Assembly (NCBI GenBank): GCA_964570285.1
Contig: CAZMXP010000031.1
Coordinates: 1 to 62,512, forward strand
From: CAZMXP01 sp964570285
GTDB lineage: Bacteria > Planctomycetota > PLA2
Direction of reading: 5' to 3'
DNA length: 62,512 bases
Shown: one piece after another, positions 42,401-51,149 of the stretch
Layout: each line of letters begins with the position of its first letter
How positions within the stretch are numbered: the first letter of the stretch is position 1
Translations under genes and position numbers: made by a program
The notes under the pieces: generated by a model
The model's database searches: none
Told to the model about the DNA's origin: nothing
Seen by the model: the letters and a program-made list of their open reading frames with translations, nothing else

Positions 42401-42994
42401 GTGCTGGATACCGAGGTCTATTCGAACACCGGCGGCCAGCAGTCGAAGGCGACGCCGCTCGGCGCCGCCGCGAAGTTCGCCGCCGCGGGCAAGGCGCTGC
42501 CGAAGAAGGACCTGGGCAGGCTCGCGATGAGCTACGGCACCGCCTATGTCGCGCAGGTGGCGATGGGCGCGAAGGACGCGCAGGTGGTCGAGGCGCTGCT
42601 CGAGGCGGAGTCCTGGCCGGGGCCGTCCCTCGTGATCGCGTACAGCCACTGCATCGCGCACGGCTACGACCTCGCGAAGGGGCTCGCGCAGCAGCGGCGC
42701 GCCGTCGAGTCGGGCATGTGGGTCACCTACCGCTACGACCCGCGGCGCATCGGCGAGGGGGAGCCGCCGCTGGTGCTCGACTCGCCCGCGCCGAAGCTGC
42801 GGGTCGAGGAGTACATGCGCGAGGAGGCGCGCTTCCGCATCACCGGGCGGCTCGATCCCGAACGCTACCGGAGGCTGCTCGCCACCGCCCAGGCCGAGGC
42901 GGAGCGCCGCTACGCGGCCTACCGGCAGATGTCGGAGGTCAAGGTGGCGCGCCCGGACGCGGCGGCCGGCGCCGCCAAGGGGGGCGGGGCGTGA
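39407..42994 (+). CDS. nifJ: Pyruvate:ferredoxin (flavodoxin) oxidoreductase, single-chain
   Basis: 1195 residues with all NifJ domains: an N-terminal domain (AIYPITPSSPMAELADQWSA), the gamma-like domain with ADEVWVRLPREVQEEVLEKR, two [4Fe-4S] motifs CIQCNKCALVCPH and CTGCTLCVEVCPARDKSNP, and the TPP domain (CAGCGETPYLKLLTQLFGDR, ATGCSSIFGGNLPTTPYTTN, WIVGGDGWAYDIGYGGLDHV). It converts pyruvate and CoA to acetyl-CoA, CO2 and reduced ferredoxin. A TTG at 39407 is the most likely start; the nearby ATG (39411) is out of frame. A G8-CC-G7 element (42184-42200) adds AGGAGG in the TPP domain. It is divergent from the nqr operon (176-base gap) and followed by a GTGA-overlapping gene. Confidence 0.94.
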   Translation: MHATAEARPPVTIDGNEAVASVAHRLSECIAIYPITPSSPMAELADQWSAEGRANVWGMVPEVVQMQSEAGVAGAMHGALQAGALATTFTASQGLLLMIPNLYRIAGELTPFVVHVAARTVATHALSIFGDHSDVMACRPIGLAMLASGSVQEAHDLAAVAHAATLRARVPFLHFFDGFRTSHEMAMVDLLSDADLLALTDGAAVEAHRARALTPDRPVVRGTAQNPDVFFQAREAAEPFHAACAGHVQHAMDRLAARTGRRYGLVDYVGHPEAERVLVLMGSGAEAVHETVEWLLRRDERVGVLKVRLYRPFPAAALVAALPRTVRALAVLDRTKEPGAVGGPLYLDVVAALHEARALRDARVVGGRYGLASKEFDPAMVRAVFDELRMPVPRNHFTIGIVDDVMHSSLAWERDFDLDFPGRVQAVFYGLGSDGTVGANKNSIRIIGDATRAAAQGYFVYDSKKAGAMTISHLRFGPGPIRSSYLIKRAGFVGVHQWGFLDRLDVLRLAAPGATVLLNAPCAADEVWVRLPREVQEEVLEKRLQLYSIDALAVAREAGLGGRINGVMQTCFFAISGVLPREDAIRRIKEGIERSYGRKGEEVVRRNFAAVDRALEHLHRVEIPGVAASGRRRVPAVPAGAPDFVRRVTARMLAHEGDLLPVSAFPPDGTWPTGTARFEKRAIAIDIPVWDERICIQCNKCALVCPHAAIRAREYDAGALAGAPAAFKSVPWKAQGVLGRAYTVQVAPEDCTGCTLCVEVCPARDKSNPRRKALAMQPMEPLRAQEAESFEFFLALPEADRATARLDVKGSQLLEPLIEFSGACAGCGETPYLKLLTQLFGDRLVIANATGCSSIFGGNLPTTPYTTNRDGRGPAWANSLFEDNAEFGYGIRMGLDARRREAERLLARLAPELGHEIARALLEADAGGAGGVKAQRERVAALKGRLQGRGGEAARLLALADDLVPRSVWIVGGDGWAYDIGYGGLDHVLSSDRDVNILVLDTEVYSNTGGQQSKATPLGAAAKFAAAGKALPKKDLGRLAMSYGTAYVAQVAMGAKDAQVVEALLEAESWPGPSLVIAYSHCIAHGYDLAKGLAQQRRAVESGMWVTYRYDPRRIGEGEPPLVLDSPAPKLRVEEYMREEARFRITGRLDPERYRRLLATAQAEAERRYAAYRQMSEVKVARPDAAAGAAKGGGA
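42184..42200 (+). repeat. Double G-tract element (G8-CC-G7) inside nifJ
   Basis: Encodes GGAGG in a linker between the catalytic NRDGRGPAW...GYGIRMG block and the TPP-binding GGDGWAYDIG block. The string is identical to those at 11498 and 49972. Confidence 0.85.
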
Positions 42995-43986
42995 ACCTGC
43001 AGGTGGATTGGCTGGGGCTCGGGCTCGCGCACCCGTTCATCGTCGGCGCGGGGCCGCTCTGCGACGACCTCGACAACGCCCGCCGCCTCGAGGACGCGGG
43101 CGCCGCGGCGCTCGTGATGCGATCGCTCTTCGAGGAGCAGCTCGTGCAGGAGCAATGGCACACGCACCGCCACCTCGACAGCCACAGCCATTCCCACGCC
43201 GAGGCGGCCTCGTTCCTGCCGGAGCCCGACGCCTTCTGGGTCGGCCCCGACGACTACATGGAGCATCTGCGCCGGCTGAAGGCCGCCGTGGGGGTGCCGG
43301 TCATCGCCTCGCTGAACGGCGTGACCCCCGGCGGCTGGCTCGACCACGCGCGGCGGATGCAGCAGGCCGGCGCCGACGCGATCGAGCTCAACGTCTTCCA
43401 TGTCGCCGCCGACCCGCGCGAGACGGCGGCCGACGTCGAGCGGCGCACGCTCGAGATGGTGCGCACCGTGAAGGGCCTCGTGACGATCCCGGTCGCGGTC
43501 AAGCTCTCCCCGTTCTATAGCGCGCTCGCGCACTTCGCGGGGGAGCTCGAGGGGGCGGGCGCGTCGGGCCTCGTGCTGTTCAACCGGCTCTACGAGCCGG
43601 AAATCGACCCCGAGTCGCTCGAGGTGCGGCGGGTGCTCCGGCTGTCGAACGCGGCCGAACTGCCGCTGCGGCTGCGCTGGCTCGCGATCCTCTCGCCGCG
43701 CATGCGGGGGACGCTCGCGTGCAGCGGCGGCATCCACGACGTGCTCGACGCCGTGCGCGCGGTGATGGCCGGCGCCCACGCGCTCCAGCTCGTCTCGTCG
43801 CTGCTGCGCCACGGGCCCCACCGGCTCGCGAAGCTGCTCGGCGACTTCCGCCGCTGGCTCGCGGAGGCGGAGTACGAGTCGCTCGCGCAGATGCGCGGCA
43901 GCATGAGCCTCAAGCACTGCCCCGACCCCGGCGCCTACACGCGCGCGAACTACATGCACCTGCTGCAGCGGCGCGTCGAGCTGTGA
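42991..43986 (+). CDS. Dihydroorotate dehydrogenase-like flavoprotein
   Basis: 331 residues, TIM-barrel FMN enzyme of the DHOD-like family commonly encoded after nifJ. Motifs are VPVIASLNGVTPGGWLDHAR, AGADAIELNVFHVAADPRET, IPVAVKLSPFYSALAHFAGE, LVLFNRLYEPEIDP and GTLACSGGIHDVLDAVRAVM. The GTG start overlaps the nifJ stop (GTGA). It carries an unusual His-rich loop between residues 57 and 69 (WHTHRHLDSHSHSHAEA) where relatives have few histidines, perhaps a metal site. Real substrate unknown; it is not likely to be the pyrimidine-pathway enzyme because pyr neighbours are absent. Confidence 0.88.
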   Translation: MNLQVDWLGLGLAHPFIVGAGPLCDDLDNARRLEDAGAAALVMRSLFEEQLVQEQWHTHRHLDSHSHSHAEAASFLPEPDAFWVGPDDYMEHLRRLKAAVGVPVIASLNGVTPGGWLDHARRMQQAGADAIELNVFHVAADPRETAADVERRTLEMVRTVKGLVTIPVAVKLSPFYSALAHFAGELEGAGASGLVLFNRLYEPEIDPESLEVRRVLRLSNAAELPLRLRWLAILSPRMRGTLACSGGIHDVLDAVRAVMAGAHALQLVSSLLRHGPHRLAKLLGDFRRWLAEAEYESLAQMRGSMSLKHCPDPGAYTRANYMHLLQRRVEL

Positions 43987-44186
43987 CGGAGGGCGAAGGC
44001 GAGCCCGCAGGAGCGGCACAGGCGCGCAGCGCGCCCACCGGGCCGCGGGGGCCCCTTCGTGTCTTCGCGCCTCCGTGGTTTTCGTTCACCCCGCTCGAAT
44101 TCGGTGACTCGCCGGGATTCGCGCAAGCGGCGAGGACCCTGCGGGCCTGGAGTACGAGCGATCAGGGCCGAGGGTATCGGATTTGA

Positions 44187-44308
44187 TAAGGAAGCCAGGA
44201 AGGGAAGAACCCATGTGAGCAGGGATGGTCGACTCCGCCCCTTCCTCGCTTCCTCGGTTCCTGGGTTCCTCATCCCATCCTTCAAGACGAAGGCTGTGGT
44301 TGACCGTG
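44187..44308 (-). repeat. Dispersed repeat, module 2 (copy B, inverted)
   Basis: Reverse complement of the module at 7850-7989. Read on the minus strand it starts GGTCAACCACAGCCTTCGTC, contains GGAACCCAGGAACCGAGGAA and ends ATGGGTTCTTCCCTTCCTGG. It is shorter than copy A by about 18 bases. Confidence 0.75.
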
Positions 44309-44479
44309 AAACGCGCGCGCGGCAACGTCCTCGCGCGCCTCCGGACGCGTTCGCCCCTGAAACGCGAACACCCTTCGAGATGCGGTCCCAGTCGACGTAG
44401 AGCGCGGGGCAGTCGAGAAGTTCCGCAAGGGCCGACCCGTGGCGGCCCGACCGCGTTCTGACCTACTAGGCCTCGGATC

Positions 44480-44688
44480 TCGCGCTCCCTGCGCAAGATG
44501 TGGTGCTGCCCTCGTGCGCACCCGGAACCGAGCCACCGCGGCCGCATCGCGGCCATCCCCTGCGGCGGGGGAGGGCCGCACGCAGCCCTCCGCCCCGCGC
44601 GCGTCACCCGGATCTGGCAGCTCCCCACTAGGCGCAGCGCGGTTCTCGGCCGTCTCTGATTTGGTTGCGGCGTCAAGCCGCGCTGCGC
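44480..44688 (+). repeat. Dispersed repeat, module 1 (copy B)
   Basis: Same orientation as 8078-8287 and roughly 85% identical by eye. It ends 11 bases before the GTG of the following response-regulator gene, so the repeat supplies the upstream region of that gene. Confidence 0.8.
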
Positions 44689-44699
44689 AGAATAGGAGC

Positions 44700-45356
44700 G
44701 TGCGCATCCTCGTCGTGGACGATTCCGCGATGGTGCGCGAGATGCTGCGCGCCATCCTCACGAAGCTGGGCCACGAGGCGGTCTGCGTCGCCGACGGCAC
44801 CGCGGCTCTCGGCGCGCCGCCGTGCGCGCTCGTCTTCCTCGACCTCGAGCTTCCCGGCGCGAGCGGCCTCGAGGTGGCTGCCGCGATGCGCGCCCGCGGG
44901 GCCGACGTGCCGATCATCGCCCTGACGGGCCACGGGGATGCGGCGCACCGGCGCCTGGCGGCGGAGGCCGGGATCGACCGCCTGCTCGCGAAGCCGTTCG
45001 CGCCGGGCGACATCGCCGCGGCGATCGGCCGAGCGTTCGGCATCGACATGGAGGCCGCGCGGAACGCGCTGAATCGACGCGAGGATCTCCTCCGGTCGAT
45101 GGTCGCGGACATTGTCGCGGAACTCCCGGACCTGCTCGCCGCGGCGCGGGACGCCAACGACACGGCCGGACTGCGCCGCGCGGCGCACACGATCCGCGGC
45201 TGCCTGCGCTTCCTCGACGCCCCGGAAGCCGCGCGCCTGGCGGCCGACCTGGAGGAGGCGGCGGCGGCCGGGCGCAGGGAGGAGGGCCTGCTGCGGGAAC
45301 TCGAGGGCTCCCTCACGAGGCTGATTCCCCGCCTTGCCGCGTTCCTCAGGAGCTAG
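44700..45356 (+). CDS. Response regulator with C-terminal Hpt domain
   Basis: 218 residues. A receiver domain (RILVVDDSAM, phospho-acceptor Asp48 in LVFLDLELPG, Thr in ALTGHG, Lys in LLAKPFAPG) is followed by a histidine phosphotransfer domain with His163 in RRAAHTIRGCLRFLDAPEAA. Phosphate could flow from the receiver to Hpt or back within one protein, as part of a multi-step relay with the gene behind it. The GTG at 44700 is used; AGGAG is immediately upstream with very short spacing. Confidence 0.88.
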   Translation: MRILVVDDSAMVREMLRAILTKLGHEAVCVADGTAALGAPPCALVFLDLELPGASGLEVAAAMRARGADVPIIALTGHGDAAHRRLAAEAGIDRLLAKPFAPGDIAAAIGRAFGIDMEAARNALNRREDLLRSMVADIVAELPDLLAAARDANDTAGLRRAAHTIRGCLRFLDAPEAARLAADLEEAAAAGRREEGLLRELEGSLTRLIPRLAAFLRS

Positions 45357-45365
45357 GATACGGGC

Positions 45366-46259
45366 GTGCCCCGCCTCCTCGTCGTCGACGACTCGCGCAC
45401 CGACCGGCACCTCGTGAGCAACCTGCTCGCGGAGGCGGGGGAGTGGACGGTGACGACCGCCGAGGACGGCCACGCGGGCCTGCGGGCGGTCGAGGGGGAT
45501 GCGCCGGATCTCGTCCTCACCGACCTCATGATGCCCGGGATGGACGGGCTCCAGCTCGTCCAGGAGTTGCGCGGCCGCTTCCCCCGGCTCCCCGTCATCC
45601 TGATGACGTCGCAGGGCAGCGAGGAGATCGCCGTCCGGGCGCTGCGCGCGGGGGCCGCGAGCTATGTGCCGAAGGCGTCGCTCGGCCCCGACCTGCGCGA
45701 GACGATCGACGAGGTCCTCGCGCTCGCGACCGAGCGCGTGCGCGAGGAGTCGCTCTTCGCGAGGCTGACGCGGGCGGAGGTCGAGTTCCTTCTCGGCAAC
45801 GACCTCGGCCTCATCCGGCCGCTCGTGAAGCACCTGACGCAGTCGCTCGCGCGGCTCGGCTGGTGTGACGACGCCACCTGCACGCAGGTGGCGGTCGCGC
45901 TCAACGAGGCCACGCAGAACGCCATCGAGCACGGCAACCTGGAACTCGGCTCCGAGGCGCGCACGCTCGGGTTCGACCGCTATCTCGCGCTGCTCGACGA
46001 ACGGAGCCGGATGGCGCCCTACCGGGACCGCCAGGTGCGCGTCGAGGCGACCTTCGACCGCGACCAGGCGCGCTTCGTCGTGCGCGACGAAGGCCCGGGG
46101 TTCGACCCCGCCGCGCTGCCGGACCCGCGCGATCCCGCGAACCTGCAGCGGGCGAGCGGCCGCGGCGTCCTGCTCATGCGCACCTTCATGGACGAGGTCG
46201 CCTTCAACGCCGAGGGCAACGCGATCACGATGGTGAAGTTCCGTCGCGAGGCCGGCTGA
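45366..46259 (+). CDS. Response regulator fused to an HATPase (RsbW-like) domain
   Basis: 297 residues. A receiver domain (LLVVDDSRTDRHLV, Asp53 in LVLTDLMMPGMDG, Lys in YVPKASL) is joined to a GHKL ATPase domain resembling anti-sigma kinases: N-box NEATQNAIEHGNLELG, G-box VRDEGPGFDPAALPDP, GRGVLLMRTFMDEV. There is no HisKA domain, so it probably phosphorylates a Ser/Thr antagonist protein rather than itself. GTG start nine bases after the previous gene. The SpoIIE-type phosphatase at 60901 is a conceivable counterpart, though distant. The 3' end overlaps the convergent Hpt gene. Confidence 0.88.
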   Translation: MPRLLVVDDSRTDRHLVSNLLAEAGEWTVTTAEDGHAGLRAVEGDAPDLVLTDLMMPGMDGLQLVQELRGRFPRLPVILMTSQGSEEIAVRALRAGAASYVPKASLGPDLRETIDEVLALATERVREESLFARLTRAEVEFLLGNDLGLIRPLVKHLTQSLARLGWCDDATCTQVAVALNEATQNAIEHGNLELGSEARTLGFDRYLALLDERSRMAPYRDRQVRVEATFDRDQARFVVRDEGPGFDPAALPDPRDPANLQRASGRGVLLMRTFMDEVAFNAEGNAITMVKFRREAG

Positions 46260-46602
46260 GTCCCCCGGCGGGATCCGCCGCCCCGCACCAGCCGTCGAGC
46301 TCCGCGCGCACGCGCTCGAGGAGGGCGGGGATCTCGCGCAGCGCATCCGCGTCGAGACGCCCCCCCGCCGCCGCCTCCTCCACCCGCCGCAGCACGGGGA
46401 CGAGCCCGACGACCCCCGCCGTGGCGGTCGAGCCCGCCCAGCCGTGCGCGATGCGGGCGACCTCGCGCGCGTCGGACGCCGCGACGGCCGCGTTCAGCTG
46501 GCGGAGCGCGCTCCCCGCGCCCTTCATGTAGAAGTGGCGGAACTCGTCCGGCGTCCAGCCGCAGCCGGCGCAGACGTCGCGCAGGGACTCCCGGTCAAGC
46601 AA
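46225..46602 (-). CDS. Histidine phosphotransfer (Hpt) protein
   Basis: 125 residues with a four-helix Hpt domain; His53 in ARIAHGWAGSTATAG is the phospho-acceptor. It starts with TTG at 46602 inside the end of the response regulator gene (8-base overlap) and ends with a short Arg/Pro-rich tail overlapping the convergent gene. It is the last gene of a kinase-regulator-Hpt operon and would shuttle phosphate between the hybrid kinase and a receiver. Confidence 0.85.
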   Translation of the reverse strand: MLDRESLRDVCAGCGWTPDEFRHFYMKGAGSALRQLNAAVAASDAREVARIAHGWAGSTATAGVVGLVPVLRRVEEAAAGGRLDADALREIPALLERVRAELDGWCGAADPAGGLSRPRDGTSPS

Positions 46603-46953
46603 GCAGGGCCTCGATCTTGGCCCGCAGGCGCGCGAAGTCGATCGGCTTGGTCTCGAACTCCTCGCACCCGGCCGCGATCGCCCTCTCGCGGTCGGCGGCC
46701 ATCACGTGCGCCGTGAGCGCGAGGATCGGGATCTGCCGCGTCGCCTCGTCCGCCTTGAGCCTGCGCGCCGCCTCCCACCCGTCGAGATCGGGCAGGCTCA
46801 GGTCCATCAGGACGAGGTCGATGCCCCCCCCCCGCGCCATCGCGATGGCCCCGCCCCCGTCGGTCGCGGCGACGACCTCGTAGCCGATCCGCTCGAGGCG
46901 GCGCACGAGCATGTCGCGGTTCATCTCGTTGTCCTCGACGACGAGGATCCGCT

Positions 46954-46957
<4 letters not shown>
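46595..46957 (-). CDS. Single-domain response regulator
   Basis: 120 residues, receiver domain only: RILVVEDNEMNRDMLV, Asp52 in LVLMDLSLPDLDG, ALTAH, and Lys in FETKPIDF. It has no output domain, so it acts as a phosphate relay or by protein contact. A run of ten C on the plus strand (46824-46833) encodes the ARGGGID segment. The ATG overlaps the kinase stop (ATGA). Confidence 0.92.
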
Positions 46958-49794
<2,837 letters not shown>

Positions 49795-49958
49795 GCGCCC
49801 GACAGGGTAGCGCAATCCGCACCTGTGGCGCCAGTGGCGCGGGCCGCGCGAGTTCCGGCCAGCCCGCGCGCCGCGGAGACTCGCAACCACCGGGCTCGCC
49901 CTGGTTCCGGCGCCTCGTCACGGATTCCTCGACGGCGACGCGTCGCCGGCACGGCGGC

Positions 49959-50471
49959 TCAAGCGCGGATCGGGGGGGGCCGGGGGGGCGCACGCACCGC
50001 GGCGGTCAGCGCGGTCGAGAGCAGCGCCGCCGCGCCGAACGCAGCGAGGCCCCACTCGGGCTCGAAGCGCGACCCGCCCGGCATCGTCTTCGACGCGACG
50101 ACGAGCAGCGCGATGACGAAGACGTCGACCATCGAGTACCTGCTCGCGAACGCGACGGCCTTCAGCAGGCGCGGCGACACCGGCCCTTCGAGCGCGAGCC
50201 TCACGACGACGAGCTTCGCGATCGGGAAGACCACCGAGAAGACCAGCAGCAGGCCGCCGATCAGCAGGTCCTTGCCCCCGAGCAGGGACAGGATGCCCGA
50301 CAGCACGGAGTAGGTCGCGGGCGCGGGGAGCACGCCCGCCTCGCGCGCCACGTCGGTCGCGGAGCCCATGCGCGAGACGAAGGTCATGCTCGGCGCCACG
50401 AGCCCCACCGCGAGGAGGGCGTGGCAGAGCCAGTTCAAGGCCGCGATCGGCGCCGCGCGGTGGCCCCTCAC
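49959..50471 (-). CDS. PqiA-like (paraquat-inducible protein A) membrane protein
   Basis: 170 residues with four transmembrane helices and the PqiA core: LLAVGLVAPSMTFVSRM, YSVLSGILSLLGGKDLLIGG, LLLVFSVVFPIAKLVVVRLA and FASRYSMVDVFVIALLVVAS. In E. coli, PqiA-type proteins accompany MCE-domain lipid transporters; here no MCE gene is adjacent. The GTG at 50471 overlaps the upstream gene's stop (GTGA). The last residues RAPPRPPPIRA are encoded by a G8-CC-G7 element (49972-49988), which thus forms the protein's C-terminus. Confidence 0.87.
   Translation of the reverse strand: MRGHRAAPIAALNWLCHALLAVGLVAPSMTFVSRMGSATDVAREAGVLPAPATYSVLSGILSLLGGKDLLIGGLLLVFSVVFPIAKLVVVRLALEGPVSPRLLKAVAFASRYSMVDVFVIALLVVASKTMPGGSRFEPEWGLAAFGAAALLSTALTAAVRAPPRPPPIRA
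49972..49988 (+). repeat. Double G-tract element (G8-CC-G7) at a gene end
   Basis: Covers the last codons before the stop of the PqiA-like gene on its template strand; identical 17-base string to 11498 and 42184. Confidence 0.85.
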
Positions 50472-51103
50472 CGCAGGAAGTCGCGCAGTTGCCCGGTGTC
50501 CTGCGGGATGACTCTCAGCGTCGCGCTCTCGAGCCCGCTCCTGCCCTGCACGACCTGGTCCCCGACGCGCAGGTCGGCGATCGGCAGCGTGAACTCCTCG
50601 ATCGGGTCGTTCCGCAGCGGATCGTGGTCCCAGATCCTGACCTCGATCGTGTCGGTCGCGCGCGCGTTGACGAGCGCCCCCTCCCTGATCGTCTCGAGCG
50701 AGAGCTTCTTCTCGGTGATGAGCTTGTAGAGTTCCGGCAGCGCGATGTTGCTCCAGGACGCGACGAGCGCGTTCTCGACCGCGGCGCTCCTGTAGACCAT
50801 CGTCCCCCGCCACGCGATCTCGTAGAACGGATCGGGCGCGGCGACCGCCGAGCCTCCCGCGTCCCACTTCCCGCCGCCGGGCGCCTCCGGCCTGATGCGG
50901 GCGACCACGACGAGCACCCGGTAGTCCTGGCCTTCGATCAGCGACGCCCCGGCCGACTGCGTCGTCGCGGACGCCGCCTCCGCCTGCCCTCCCGCGGGCC
51001 GGACGGCGAGGTAGACCCCCGCCGCCGCGGCGATCGCGAGCAGGCTCGTGGCGCCCGTCAGCACCACGGCGGGAAGCACCGGCCGGACCGCCATGCCGCT
51101 CAT
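50468..51103 (-). CDS. Membrane-anchored protein with C2-like domain
   Basis: 211 residues. An N-terminal signal anchor (AVVLTGATSLLAIAAAAGVY) is followed by a domain with DPFYEIAWRGTMVYRSAAVE and TIEVRIWDHDPLRNDPIEEF, then LPIADLRVGD. The pattern D-P-F-Y-E-I, W-D-H-D resembles calcium-binding C2 domains used for membrane contact. Overlap with the PqiA-like gene suggests a two-gene operon acting at a membrane. ATGs at 51103 and 51094 are both possible. It is divergent from the molybdoenzyme gene 46 bases away. Confidence 0.75.
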   Translation of the reverse strand: MSGMAVRPVLPAVVLTGATSLLAIAAAAGVYLAVRPAGGQAEAASATTQSAGASLIEGQDYRVLVVVARIRPEAPGGGKWDAGGSAVAAPDPFYEIAWRGTMVYRSAAVENALVASWSNIALPELYKLITEKKLSLETIREGALVNARATDTIEVRIWDHDPLRNDPIEEFTLPIADLRVGDQVVQGRSGLESATLRVIPQDTGQLRDFLR

Positions 51104-51149
51104 GCTAACGCGAAGCCATTTCGCCCGCGTGCTATCGTCCGCGTCGACG

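Larger units (their letters stand above)
43987..44699. other. Gene-free repeat region
   Basis: About 700 bases without a supportable gene. It contains, in order, a CTTCGTGTCTTCGCGCC-type short repeat (44053-44084, reverse complement of the widespread 'CCACGAAGACACGAAG' motif), inverted repeat module 2 (44187-44308) and direct repeat module 1 (44480-44688), which abuts the next gene's ribosome-binding site. Confidence 0.7.

Noticed and set aside
38866..43986. 1706-codon plus-strand frame spanning antisense apbE and out-of-frame nifJ
   Set aside because: Only the tail from 42991 is real (DHOD-like). The remainder is out of frame with nifJ motifs.
43987..44699. tRNA, rRNA or ncRNA genes in the second repeat region
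   Set aside because: No cloverleaf or rRNA-like sequence was recognised; the content is repeat modules.
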